From an uncultured Lachnospiraceae bacterium (GTDB lineage: Bacteria; Bacillota; Clostridia; Lachnospirales; Lachnospiraceae): a stretch of 64,000 nucleotides of DNA. Under the pieces are notes generated by a model. It worked only from the letters and a program-made list of their open reading frames with translations, did no database searches and had not been told where the DNA came from. Of the stretch, positions 1 to 8,860 are shown piece after piece. The stretch is from positions 1-64,000 of the forward strand of contig CATBDC010000013.1 of the NCBI GenBank assembly GCA_949502235.1, in the 5' to 3' direction. The position numbers and the translations under genes are program-made. Numbering within the stretch: the stretch's first letter is position 1; each line of letters begins with the position of its first letter.

Positions 1-617
1 TGTTCGTTAAAAACTTTACAAAAAACAATGTACTCGTTGATTATATTGTCCTTATCGCTCTCATATATGACTTTGGCTTTTATCTCAATATCAATATCCG
101 CACCGTTAAAAAATTCTTTGGACAACGATATTGTGTCAGGTTTTCTGCCCCTGTTGCCTGTGTATATCACATATAATTCGGGCTTTGGCATTTTTACTTT
201 CTTGCTCTTATATAGGCTCTGACTGGTTCGCTCAAAATATTCATGGTAACTCTGTGCTAAATACAGAAGTATTCTGATTAAAATATTTACCGTCCAACTG
301 GCTTGTGCCTCTAAAAGCAAAAGCAATCTGTTATTACCTACCATTATACCCAAATCATTATAGAGATTATCTGTCAGAACATTGTCTATCGTTACAATAT
401 CCAATGTGTCCTCTGTTGCGTCTGTATCCTCTGGGTGTAATGTTTTATACAGTTTCAGCAAATTCTTTTTATCTTGAAAAAGGTCTAAAAACACACTGTT
501 TTTTGCGGTACGCTTTGCCTTAACTTCCTGCGTCTGTTTTGTATCGTCTGACACCTTGCCACCTCGATTTCTAAAAATCTGTGACACAAGATACGATATA
601 TCCTGTTCCTGCCACAT
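1..617 (-). CDS. Rpn family recombination-promoting nuclease / putative transposase-like protein (partial, runs off left edge)
   Basis: Manual minus-strand translation with no stop to position 1: MWQEQDISYLVSQIFRNRGGKVSDDTKQTQEVKAKRTAKNSVFLDLFQDKKNLLKLYKTLHPEDTDATEDTLDIVTIDNVLTDNLYNDLGIMVGNNRLLLLLEAQASWTVNILIRILLYLAQSYHEYF...; resembles Rpn/PD-(D/E)XK proteins. Absent from ORF track because there is no stop inside the window. Start could instead be the downstream GTG (VSDDTKQ). Confidence 0.72.
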   Translation of the reverse strand, partial: MWQEQDISYLVSQIFRNRGGKVSDDTKQTQEVKAKRTAKNSVFLDLFQDKKNLLKLYKTLHPEDTDATEDTLDIVTIDNVLTDNLYNDLGIMVGNNRLLLLLEAQASWTVNILIRILLYLAQSYHEYFERTSQSLYKSKKVKMPKPELYVIYTGNRGRKPDTISLSKEFFNGADIDIEIKAKVIYESDKDNIINEYIVFCKVFNE

Positions 618-674
618 TTCAATTATACAAAAAAAAGCCTGTCTTTACAATACTTGTGAGTAAAAAAGGGACGG

Positions 675-751
675 CCGTTAGAAAGGGCATCTGAAAACTT
701 CCGTCCCTCGAAAATAACATTCCAACCGTACAGATGGAAAATTTATTTTTC
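675..751. repeat. Copy 1 of a structured intergenic repeat (second copy at 6742-6812)
   Basis: ccgttagaaagggcatctgaaaacttccgtccctcgaaaataacattccaaccgtacagatggaaaat matches the 6742 copy with few differences. Confidence 0.7.
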
Positions 752-844
752 GGCTATCTTTTTGGCTGTGTCAGTTGTTATTATATATAAGCGCGGAAAA
801 AATAAAGGAAAAGTTTTGTTATATATCAGGAGGGGGCAGCATAA

Positions 845-1351
845 ATGAGTCCGGACTTTTTACTGGTAGAGAAAATGAAAGCCGGTAACGGCAGGGCGGG
901 AGAACAGTTTGTAAGAAAACACTATCCTTCCATATATCAATATTGTTTTTTACATATCCATAACAGGGACTTAGCGGAAGATATGACCCAGGAAACCTTT
1001 CTGCGCTTTTTTGAAACTATAGATACGTACACGGAGCTGGGAAAAACGAAAAACTACCTATACTCTATTGCCGGAAACTGCATGAAGAATTATTACAAGA
1101 AGAAAAAGGAACTACTTCCGGGCGAGATGCCGGATATCCCGGAAGAAAACGCAGGCAGCATGGAGCTTAGGATGGATGTAGAACGGGCGGTGGACCGCCT
1201 GCCGGAGGATTTGAAGGAGGTTACGATTTTATTTTTCTTTCAGGGCTTAAAGCAGCGGGAGATTGCAGAGCTGTTAAATATAAATCTGCCGCTGGTAAAG
1301 TACCGTATCCGGGAAGCAAAGAAAAAATTATCGGAGTATTTAGGGAGGTGA
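845..1351 (+). CDS. RNA polymerase sigma factor, ECF (sigma-70) family
   Basis: ORF 168 aa; region 2 (DLAEDMTQETFLRFF) and region 4 (LPEDLKEVTILFFFQGLKQREIAELLNINLPLVKYRIREAKKKL). Confidence 0.9.
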   Translation: MSPDFLLVEKMKAGNGRAGEQFVRKHYPSIYQYCFLHIHNRDLAEDMTQETFLRFFETIDTYTELGKTKNYLYSIAGNCMKNYYKKKKELLPGEMPDIPEENAGSMELRMDVERAVDRLPEDLKEVTILFFFQGLKQREIAELLNINLPLVKYRIREAKKKLSEYLGR

Positions 1352-1357
1352 AAGACT

Positions 1358-2101
1358 ATGAGAAGGTATCAAAAGCAAATTAAGGAATACAGAAAACTGA
1401 TCCAAAAGAACTATATCCGGGAGGCTTCGCTTCTAAAGGTCATTGCCCAGTGTGAGCCTAAGATCGCAGACCAGGAAGACCGGCGGATCTCCTACTTTGA
1501 ATTTGTGTATGAACAGTCCCGTTACATTGAAAAAAAATGGTGGGCGCTGCAGGGCGCAGTCCTTCTGTTTCTCTGGTATCTGCTTAAAAACAATGGGATG
1601 AATCCGCTTATGCAGCGGATGACAGGGGGGCTTGCCGCGGTATTTGCAATCCTCATTATTCCGGAGATCTGGAAAAACCGGAGATACTCCTCTGTGGCTG
1701 TTGAAAAGGCATCCTACTATTCGCTGCGGCAGATCTGCGCCGCGAGAATCCTGCTCCTTGCAGCAGTTGATATGGCCATGGTTACAGTCTTTTTCGCGGC
1801 GGCAATGCAGGCCCTTCAGGTTATGGCGTACTGGCTGACAGTCAATTTCCTGCTGCCGCTCCTTATGTCCTGCTGTATCTGCTTCAGGCTGCTATGCAGC
1901 AGGCGGCAGGGGATGGAATATACAGCTGCTGCTATGTGTATGGTATGGAGCGCTGTCTGGCTGACTGTGATGATAAGCAGCGAGGTGTACGACAGAATTG
2001 CCGGGCCGGTATGGATGGGGCTGATTGTGCTCTTTTTGGGATATCTGATTTTCTGTATTAAGAAATCGCTGTTTAGCAGCGAAATGGTTTGGGAGGCGTA
2101 A
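1358..2101 (+). CDS. Multi-TM membrane protein, putative anti-sigma/ABC-associated
   Basis: ORF 247 aa, hydrophobic segments, sits between ECF sigma and ABC ATPase genes. Confidence 0.7.
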   Translation: MRRYQKQIKEYRKLIQKNYIREASLLKVIAQCEPKIADQEDRRISYFEFVYEQSRYIEKKWWALQGAVLLFLWYLLKNNGMNPLMQRMTGGLAAVFAILIIPEIWKNRRYSSVAVEKASYYSLRQICAARILLLAAVDMAMVTVFFAAAMQALQVMAYWLTVNFLLPLLMSCCICFRLLCSRRQGMEYTAAAMCMVWSAVWLTVMISSEVYDRIAGPVWMGLIVLFLGYLIFCIKKSLFSSEMVWEA

Positions 2102-2103
2102 GG

Positions 2104-2991
2104 ATGGAACTAGGTTTTAAAAATGTATCAAAAAATTATGGTGAAATATTTGCAGTCGATGACATTACTTACTCTATGGAAACAGGCGTGTACGGACTGC
2201 TGGGAGTAAACGGCGCGGGAAAAACCACACTGATGAAGATGCTGTGTACGGTAACCCGCCCCACCGCGGGACAGATTACATGGAACGGGGAGGATATCTT
2301 CCGGCTGGGAGAAAGCTACCGGGACCTTCTGGGATATCTGCCCCAGGATTTTGGGTATTATCCAAGTCTTTCCGTCTCTGATTATATGATGTATATTGCA
2401 TCCATCAAGGGAATCCGCCCGGGTCTTGCAAAAAAAAGAATGAAGGAATTGTTAGAAATGGTGGGATTGTCAAAATACCAAAACCGCAAGATGAAAGCCT
2501 TATCCGGCGGAATGGCAAGGCGTGTCGGGATAGCCCAGGCAATGCTGAACAATCCGAAGATCCTGGTGCTGGACGAGCCAACGGCAGGCCTTGACCCCAG
2601 CGAGCGGATCCGTTTCCGCAACCTGATAAGCGGGCTGGCTGAAGAGCGGCTGGTACTGCTTTCCACTCATATTGTATCGGATGTGGAATTTATCGCGGAA
2701 CAGATACTGCTGATGAAGGACGGAAAATTCTATTACACCGGGACCTCCGAAGGGCTTATCGCATCTATGGAGGAGGATGTCTGGCTTTTAACAGTGCCAA
2801 GACAAAAGGTAAACCAGTATTTACAGAAATACCCGGTGGGAAATGTAAAGCATGTTCCAGACGGCGCCGAGCTTCGGATCCTTTCAAAAACTCCCCCGGC
2901 AAAAAACGCGGTGCGCGCGGACACCACCCTGGAAGACGCATTTCTCTTATATTTTGGTCAGAAAGCAGGTGATGAGAATGTTGAAGTATGA
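2104..2991 (+). CDS. ABC transporter ATP-binding protein (ABC-2 type)
   Basis: Walker A GVNGAGKTT, signature LSGGMARRVGIAQAM, Walker B ILVLDEP. Confidence 0.93.
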   Translation: MELGFKNVSKNYGEIFAVDDITYSMETGVYGLLGVNGAGKTTLMKMLCTVTRPTAGQITWNGEDIFRLGESYRDLLGYLPQDFGYYPSLSVSDYMMYIASIKGIRPGLAKKRMKELLEMVGLSKYQNRKMKALSGGMARRVGIAQAMLNNPKILVLDEPTAGLDPSERIRFRNLISGLAEERLVLLSTHIVSDVEFIAEQILLMKDGKFYYTGTSEGLIASMEEDVWLLTVPRQKVNQYLQKYPVGNVKHVPDGAELRILSKTPPAKNAVRADTTLEDAFLLYFGQKAGDENVEV

Positions 2992-4195
2992 ACTAAAAAA
3001 GTTCTTTGCAAAAACAGCTAACAGGGTGATACTGACTGCCCTGATTTTAATAGCTGTGGTATACAGTCTCCTTGCGGCTGAAAGCATGAGCTACACGGAT
3101 ACTGACGGAAGTCACCTTTCCGGTATTGGTAAGATGACCGCCGGACGCAGGCTCGCGGCAGACAAGAACCGGCAGAAGGGAGAGCTGACAGCAGAAAAAA
3201 TTTCCGGCGCAGTGAAAAGCTATCAGGAATTAAAGCAGCAGTGCCAGGGAGAGCTTCCGGATACAGAGTTTGGAAAAACAGTACAGTCCTACTGGGATAT
3301 TTTAAATTTTACAGCTAATGTGTATACCGTGGAGCCCGCCTTTCTTCCGGATGTTATAACGCAGCTCACAGAAGAGGATACGGAGCATATCTATGACATC
3401 TACGCTGCTAACATGGACAAAATGGCAGAAGAATACGCAGAAACTCCCGCGCAGGAGGCATTTATAAAAAAACAGTATGAAAAAGTAAACATTCCCCTTG
3501 ATTATGAAGCGTACGATTCTTGGGAAACAATGGGCATGTATATACAAACCTATGTGATCATTCTAGCAGTTGCTATCGGTTTTATGGCTGCGGGAATCTT
3601 TGACGAAGAGTTTCGTAATCATGCTGAGCAGGTGTTTTTCGCCGCAAAATACGGACGGTCAAAGGCGGCCAGGAATAAAATCGCGGCAGGCATCATCACG
3701 GCATCCATTGTCTACTGGGCCGGGATCGGGCTGATGTCATTTATCTCCTTTGGAATTATAGGAGCCAGCGGTTTTCATACACCCTATCAGCTTTCCGATC
3801 CCTACAGTATCTATGTGATGACACAGGGACAGTATTATCTCCTGATTGTCCTTTGCGGCTATATTGCAAGCCTTCTGTCAGCCTCGGTAACCATGCTGGT
3901 AACAGCAAAAATGCGTACCGCAAAGGTAGCGGTCTGCCTTCCGTTTTTTATGTTCTGCGTCATGCTTTTTATCGCAAGATCCCTTTCGGAGGTTACCAGA
4001 ATCGTCTATTATACGACAGATGTGCTGACAAATGTGATTCAGGCTGTAAAGGTTCCCATCCTTTTCCAGGCAGGGGATGTGGTAATTCCCCAGCTCCCGC
4101 TTGTAATGGCACTGTATTTCGCGGTTTCTGTCATATTGCTGCCGTTTATATACCGGAGCTACTCCAGGTACGGGCTGGCAAAGTCAGGTAAATAA
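2972..4195 (+). CDS. ABC-2 type transporter permease
   Basis: ORF continues from 2852; likely start MRMLKYELKKFFAKTANRV overlapping the ATPase end; multiple TM segments. Confidence 0.8.
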   Translation: MRMLKYELKKFFAKTANRVILTALILIAVVYSLLAAESMSYTDTDGSHLSGIGKMTAGRRLAADKNRQKGELTAEKISGAVKSYQELKQQCQGELPDTEFGKTVQSYWDILNFTANVYTVEPAFLPDVITQLTEEDTEHIYDIYAANMDKMAEEYAETPAQEAFIKKQYEKVNIPLDYEAYDSWETMGMYIQTYVIILAVAIGFMAAGIFDEEFRNHAEQVFFAAKYGRSKAARNKIAAGIITASIVYWAGIGLMSFISFGIIGASGFHTPYQLSDPYSIYVMTQGQYYLLIVLCGYIASLLSASVTMLVTAKMRTAKVAVCLPFFMFCVMLFIARSLSEVTRIVYYTTDVLTNVIQAVKVPILFQAGDVVIPQLPLVMALYFAVSVILLPFIYRSYSRYGLAKSGK

Positions 4196-4217
4196 ATGAA
4201 TTTTTCCACCCACTCTC

Positions 4218-4246
4218 TTGACACAGACTTTCAGCAGTGTTAATAT
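4218..4246 (+). promoter_or_regulatory. Sigma-A type promoter for riboswitch leader
   Basis: TTGACA - 17 nt - TAATAT. Confidence 0.6.
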
Positions 4247-4260
4247 ATTCACAAGCAAAT

Positions 4261-4382
4261 AAAAGGGAGTAGCGAAACACTTACAGTGTATTTGAAACCG
4301 TCAAACCGATGCGAGAGCATCCGTATCAAATGAGATTGCAAGACTTTTATTATGGCAAATGGTCATAATGAAGGTCTTTTTT
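4261..4382 (+). promoter_or_regulatory. yybP-ykoY (Mn2+) riboswitch candidate followed by an intrinsic terminator
   Basis: Motif pieces AAAAGGGAGTAGCG...ACCGTCAAACC...GAGATTGCAAGACTTTT resemble the yybP-ykoY consensus (GGGGAGUAG / GCAAGACC); followed by hairpin AAGACTTTTATTATG...CATAATGAAGGTCTT and TTTTTT. Confidence 0.72.
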
Positions 4383-4410
4383 AGTAAGAGTTCAGCTATC
4401 AAAAAAGGAG

Positions 4411-4638
4411 GTGAAGAAAATGTTGACGCTCATATTTCTTGTTTTAATGATTACCATATTTGGCAAGATAATTGGCCTGGCGTGTAAGGCAACGTGGGGA
4501 TTGACAAAGATTTTATTCAGCGTGGTGCTGCTTCCAGTATTTCTGGTTGTTTTGGTTATTGCAGGACTTATGTACATTGCGCTGCCGGTTCTTGTTATTG
4601 TGGGAGCCGTTGTGATGATTTCAAAAGGGGGAAAGTAA
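4411..4638 (+). CDS. Small hydrophobic membrane protein (75 aa)
   Basis: ORF with good RBS (aaaggaggtgaagaaaatg) directly downstream of the riboswitch terminator. Confidence 0.7.
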   Translation: MKKMLTLIFLVLMITIFGKIIGLACKATWGLTKILFSVVLLPVFLVVLVIAGLMYIALPVLVIVGAVVMISKGGK

Positions 4639-4641
4639 AGG

Positions 4642-5112
4642 ATGAAACTCTTATTCAAGCAGAGGATTTTCTCCTGGTTTGACAGCTACGATATCTATGA
4701 TGAGCAGGAAAATACAGTCTACACCGTAGAGGGGCAGCTGTCCTGGGGGCATTGCCTGAAAATATTTGATACATACGGAAATGAAATCGGAACGGTGAAA
4801 GAACGTATTCTGACGCTCATGCCGAAGTTCGAGGTGTACTTAGGGAACCAGTATCTGGGATGTATTGAGAAGGAATTTACATTTTTTAAACCGAGATATG
4901 ATATCGATTATAATGGATGGCATATCGAGGGAGATTTATGGGAGTGGGACTATCGGATCACAGACAGAAACGGTGAGACGGTTGCCGCGATTTCCAAAGA
5001 GCTGTTCCACTGGTCGGACACCTATGTGATCGATGTGAAGAATCCGCGGGATGCGCTGTGCGCGCTGATGTTCGTGCTGGCGGTTGATGCAGAGAAATGT
5101 TCGAGAAATTAG
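4642..5112 (+). CDS. LURP-one-related / phospholipid scramblase-like family protein
   Basis: ORF 156 aa: MKLLFKQRIFSWFDSYDIYDEQENTVYTVEG..., typical LURP-one-related pattern. Confidence 0.75.
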   Translation: MKLLFKQRIFSWFDSYDIYDEQENTVYTVEGQLSWGHCLKIFDTYGNEIGTVKERILTLMPKFEVYLGNQYLGCIEKEFTFFKPRYDIDYNGWHIEGDLWEWDYRITDRNGETVAAISKELFHWSDTYVIDVKNPRDALCALMFVLAVDAEKCSRN

Positions 5113-5145
5113 CGGCCAGTAAATGCACAGACCTGTGAACAATAA
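5111..5145 (+). repeat. Right-end fragment of GTTACTGTTCAC-family structured repeat
   Basis: gccagtaaatgcacagacctgtgaacaataa, matches right end of the full copies (GCAGTAAATGC...CTGTGAACAGTAAC). Confidence 0.55.
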
Positions 5146-5167
5146 TCTTTAAAGTCTTACAGATTTG

Positions 5168-5203
5168 GCCCCACAAGCCCAGCGCCGCTGGCGCTTGTGG
5201 GGC
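5168..5203. terminator. Hairpin between convergent LURP and metY genes
   Basis: GCCCCACAAGC / GCTTGTGGGGC with nested CAGCGCCGCTG. Confidence 0.6.
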
Positions 5204-5225
5204 AGACACATATCCCCCGTAGGAT

Positions 5226-6536
5226 TTACTCCTGTTTCACTGCTTCAAAGGCAGTTTCCAGTGCGGCTATCAAGTCCTCTACTTTTTCAATACCTATGGA
5301 AAGGCGGATTGTATTGGGCTTAATTCCCTGCTCCAGGAGTTCCTCCTCCGTGCTCTGGCTGTGTGTTGTTGTAGCCGGATGAATTACCAGAGACTTCACA
5401 TCCGCCACATTTGCCAGCAGGGAAAAGATAGCCAGATTGTCAATAAACTTCTGTGCCGTTTTCGCATCTCCCCTGATCTCAAAGGTAAAGATAGAGCCTC
5501 CCCCATTTGGAAGATATTTCTTATATAATCCGTGGCTCGGCTCGCTTTCAAGAGACGGATGGTGCACTGCCTCTACCTGTGGGTGCTTTGCAAGATATTC
5601 TACAATCTTCAGTGCGTTGCCCACATGACGCTCCACGCGCAGAGACAAGGTTTCCAGACCCTGCAGGAACAAAAATGCATGGAAGGGGGAAAGTGTCGCA
5701 CCGGTATCCCTTAAAAGAACTGCACGGATATAGGTCACAAAGGCCGCCGCACCTGCCGCGTTCGCAAAGGAAACTCCGTGATAGCTCGGGTTCGCCTCTG
5801 AAATCCACGGATATCTCCCTGATGCCTTCCAGTCAAAATGACCGCTGTCAATGATCACGCCGCCAATAGCCGTCCCGTGTCCCCCGATAAATTTTGTTGC
5901 AGAATGAACTACAATATCAGCGCCATATTCAATGGGGCGGATCAGATAAGGGGTAGCAAAGGTAGAATCCACTACAAGCGGTATGCCATGCTTATGTGCA
6001 AGCTCTGCAAGACCCTCCAGGTCTGCTAGGTTAGAGTTGGGATTCCCTAATGTCTCTACGAAAATCGCTTTCGTGTTGTCCTGAATCGCTGCTTCAAAAG
6101 AGCCCTCCACTTCCGGATCTGCAAAGGTTGTGGTAATTCCTCCTGTCAGCGGAAGTGTATGTGCCAGCAGGTTATATGTACCGCCGTAGATTGTCTTGGC
6201 TGCTACAATGTGCTCGCCCGACTTTGCCAGCGCCTGGAAGGTATAGCTGATTGCCGCCGCGCCGGATGCCACTGCAAGAGCCGCCGCACCTCCCTCCAGG
6301 GAAGCGATACGCTGTTCAAAGACATCCTCCGTTGGATTGGTCAGCCTTCCATAGATGTTTCCCGCGTCCCGGAGTCCGAACCGGTCTGCCGCATGCTGTG
6401 AATCGTGGAACACATAAGAAGTAGTCGCATAGATCGGTACTGCCCTTGCGTCCGTAACCGGATCTGCCTGCTCCTGCCCGATATGCAGCTGCCTTGTCTC
6501 AAATCCCCAGTTCTTAGAATCCTTTATATTTGCCAT
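5226..6536 (-). CDS. metY: O-acetylhomoserine aminocarboxypropyltransferase / cysteine synthase (Cys/Met PLP enzyme)
   Basis: ORF 5226..6554; start trimmed to MANIKDSKNWGFETRQLHIGQ because the RBS (AAGGAGG) precedes that Met; PLP motif VVHSATKFIGGHG. Confidence 0.92.
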   Translation of the reverse strand: MANIKDSKNWGFETRQLHIGQEQADPVTDARAVPIYATTSYVFHDSQHAADRFGLRDAGNIYGRLTNPTEDVFEQRIASLEGGAAALAVASGAAAISYTFQALAKSGEHIVAAKTIYGGTYNLLAHTLPLTGGITTTFADPEVEGSFEAAIQDNTKAIFVETLGNPNSNLADLEGLAELAHKHGIPLVVDSTFATPYLIRPIEYGADIVVHSATKFIGGHGTAIGGVIIDSGHFDWKASGRYPWISEANPSYHGVSFANAAGAAAFVTYIRAVLLRDTGATLSPFHAFLFLQGLETLSLRVERHVGNALKIVEYLAKHPQVEAVHHPSLESEPSHGLYKKYLPNGGGSIFTFEIRGDAKTAQKFIDNLAIFSLLANVADVKSLVIHPATTTHSQSTEEELLEQGIKPNTIRLSIGIEKVEDLIAALETAFEAVKQE

Positions 6537-6569
6537 TTTTATTTCCTCCTTCATTGATTTCTATAATCA

Positions 6570-6582
6570 TACTAACATAGTA
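6570..6582. promoter_or_regulatory. Small palindrome upstream of metY (possible operator)
   Basis: TACTA-ACA-TAGTA, ~35 nt upstream of the start codon. Confidence 0.3.
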
Positions 6583-6608
6583 GGTTTTGTCTGTCTAATA
6601 CACAAAAA

Positions 6609-6647
6609 GAATACCTGGCTATAGGTTTTCCCTATAGCCAGGTATTC
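6609..6647 (-). terminator. Intrinsic terminator
   Basis: GAATACCTGGCTATAGG / CCTATAGCCAGGTATTC, 17-bp perfect stem; minus strand followed by TTTTTG. Confidence 0.75.
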
Positions 6648-6741
6648 TGATTATTTTTCGCCTGGTTCCGTATCTTCTAAAAGGATAGAATCAAATTCAT
6701 CCTCAAGTTCGCGGTTAGTTCGCCGGAGTGTTGCTTAAGTC

Positions 6742-6812
6742 TCCGTTAGGAAGGGCATCTTAAAACTTCCGTCCCTCGAATAACATTTCAACCGTACAGG
6801 TGGAAAATTCTC
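6742..6812. repeat. Copy 2 of the structured intergenic repeat
   Basis: ccgttaggaagggcatcttaaaacttccgtccctcgaataacatttcaaccgtacaggtggaaaat; cf. 675-751. Confidence 0.7.
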
Positions 6813-6839
6813 CGCCTTCAGGTTGATACATATTCTTTA

Positions 6840-6989
6840 TTACAACTTATCCTCATTGCACAATGTTTCGTATTTTCTTGTAAGTTCTTGAAACTCTTCA
6901 AGGGTTTTACAATCCTTCAGGTCGTTCAAAATACGGACTCTTTCGAGTTTTCTTGCTAAATTTTCTATCGTCTCGGCGTTATTTGGCAT
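6840..6989 (-). CDS. Small hypothetical protein (49 aa), likely mobile-element remnant
   Basis: MPNNAETIENLARKLERVRILNDLKDCKTLEEFQELTRKYETLCNEDKL* with RBS AGGGAGGGAGG; below ORF-track length cutoff. Confidence 0.6.
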   Translation of the reverse strand: MPNNAETIENLARKLERVRILNDLKDCKTLEEFQELTRKYETLCNEDKL

Positions 6990-7010
6990 TTTTCCTCCCT
7001 CCCTTAATAT

Positions 7011-7051
7011 AAAAAGCCTTTTGATATCCCCATTATATCAAAAGGCTTTTT
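7011..7051 (-). terminator. Intrinsic terminator downstream of the thiamine-precursor transporter operon
   Basis: AAAAAGCCTTTTGATAT / ATATCAAAAGGCTTTTT, 17-bp perfect stem. Confidence 0.85.
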
Positions 7052-7064
7052 GGGTGTAAAGGGT

Positions 7065-7799
7065 TTAAAGCCTCTCCAAAATCCGGCGCTTATATTCCAG
7101 AAACTCTTCCGTCAGATTAAATTCTCTTTTTCTGGGCCTTGGCTCCTCTATTACAATTTCCTCTGTCACCCGGCCCGGCTTCCCTGTCAGGAGATAAATC
7201 CGGTCTGACAAAAGAATCGCCTCGTCAATATCATGGGTAATGAAAAGAGTTGACAGATGAATCTTATCCATAACATCCAGATACCATCTGTGCATCTCAC
7301 TTTTTGTCAGAGTATCCAGAGCGCTGAACGGCTCATCCAGCAAGGCCACGTCCTTAGAAAACATATAGGTTCTAAGCAACGCCGCCCTTTGCCGCATGCC
7401 TCCGGAAAGCTGGCGCGGGTATTTTTTCTGCGTTCCTTCCAGTCCGAATTCTTCAAAGTAAGGCGACACTTTCTTCCGGGCCTCTTTTTTCTTCTCTCCC
7501 TTAAGCAAAAGGGGCAGGCTCACATTATCCTCTATAGTCCGGTAGGGCAGCAGCAGATCCTTTTGCATCATATAGCTTACCTGACCGGGACATCCTGTGA
7601 TATCCTTTCCATTTAAAGACACCTTTCCCTGCTGCGGCTTATGAAGCCCGGAGATGATGTGAAACAGAGTCGTCTTTCCGCATCCGCTGGCTCCTAAGAT
7701 ACTCACCAGCTCATGCTCATGAAGCGCCAGAGTCACATCCTCAAGAACGGGCGTTTCTTCATATGCAAAAGTGATTCCTGATACTTCTAGTTCAGCCAT
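7065..7799 (-). CDS. ABC transporter ATP-binding protein, thiamine-precursor (HMP) uptake
   Basis: Walker A GASGCGKTT, signature LSGGMRQRAALLRT; in TPP-riboswitch operon. Confidence 0.88.
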   Translation of the reverse strand: MAELEVSGITFAYEETPVLEDVTLALHEHELVSILGASGCGKTTLFHIISGLHKPQQGKVSLNGKDITGCPGQVSYMMQKDLLLPYRTIEDNVSLPLLLKGEKKKEARKKVSPYFEEFGLEGTQKKYPRQLSGGMRQRAALLRTYMFSKDVALLDEPFSALDTLTKSEMHRWYLDVMDKIHLSTLFITHDIDEAILLSDRIYLLTGKPGRVTEEIVIEEPRPRKREFNLTEEFLEYKRRILERL

Positions 7800-7804
7800 A
7801 ATTC

Positions 7805-8860
7805 CTACTCCAGATATTCGTTGGTGAATCCGGTATTCTCCGGAATCTCTTCTTCTGATAAGCCCTTCTCACTAATCCAGCTGTAAAATCCATTCCACCT
7901 CTCCGGATCAATGTATCCCCACTGGTCTGCCTCTGCTTTATACTGCTCTGCCATATATTCCTGGCTCGCCAGTACCATATCCTTATCCAGCTCCGGCGCT
8001 GCCTCACATAAAATATCCGCGGCTTCCTCCACATTTTCTATTGCAAATTCATATCCTTTTTTCACAGCTTTAAGAAATGCTTTTGCTGTCTCCGGGTTTT
8101 CCTTAAGCCAGTCCTGATTTCCGATAATCACAGGGGTATAGTAGTCAAACACAGGGTCTATATCACGAAAAGCAAAATAATCCGTCTCAAGACCCGCCTG
8201 CTCCGTAGCGATTCCGGCCCATCCATAGAAAATCCAGATGGCGTCCACCGACTCACTCTTAAGCGCCGACACTTCATCCGTTACGGTACTTGGGATTAAT
8301 TCCACCTTGTCGAAATCTCCCCCGTCCTTTTCCACCACCTGCTTTAGTGTTGCCTTTTCAATATCCAGATCCCAGGTAGCGTATTTCTTTCCTTCCAGTC
8401 CCTTTGGCCTGTCTATTCCCTCTCCTTTTCGCGACACGATTCCGGAGGTATTATGCTGGAGGACTGCCGCGACAGCTTCAATGGGAAGCGCGTTCTCTCC
8501 CGTCACCGCCGGCATCATGGTATCCTGAAAAGAGATGCCGAACTGGGCTTTTCCGGAAGCCACCAGCGCCTCCGCGCCGTCCTCCGGGGGCTGGACAATG
8601 TCTGCCTCAAGGCCCGCCTCTTTAAAATATCCCTTTGCCTGTGCCACATACAGCCCTGTATGGTTGGTGTTGGGGGTCCAGTCAAGAACCACCGTAAGCT
8701 TCTCCAGCTGGCTGTCTCCGTCACCTGAATCCTGATTCTCTGTACTGTCCTGATTCTCTGTATCGTCCTGAGCCGTTTTTTCTTCCTTGCCAGCCGCACA
8801 CCCGGCCATAGTTCCCATAAGAACTGCCGCTAAAAGCACGGCCAGTATTTTCTGCTTCAT
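7805..8860 (-). CDS. ABC transporter substrate-binding lipoprotein, NMT1/THI5-like
   Basis: Lipobox MGTMAGCAAG; LTVVLDWTPNTNHTGLYVAQAKGYFKEAGL typical of ThiY/THI5. Confidence 0.92.
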   Translation of the reverse strand: MKQKILAVLLAAVLMGTMAGCAAGKEEKTAQDDTENQDSTENQDSGDGDSQLEKLTVVLDWTPNTNHTGLYVAQAKGYFKEAGLEADIVQPPEDGAEALVASGKAQFGISFQDTMMPAVTGENALPIEAVAAVLQHNTSGIVSRKGEGIDRPKGLEGKKYATWDLDIEKATLKQVVEKDGGDFDKVELIPSTVTDEVSALKSESVDAIWIFYGWAGIATEQAGLETDYFAFRDIDPVFDYYTPVIIGNQDWLKENPETAKAFLKAVKKGYEFAIENVEEAADILCEAAPELDKDMVLASQEYMAEQYKAEADQWGYIDPERWNGFYSWISEKGLSEEEIPENTGFTNEYLE

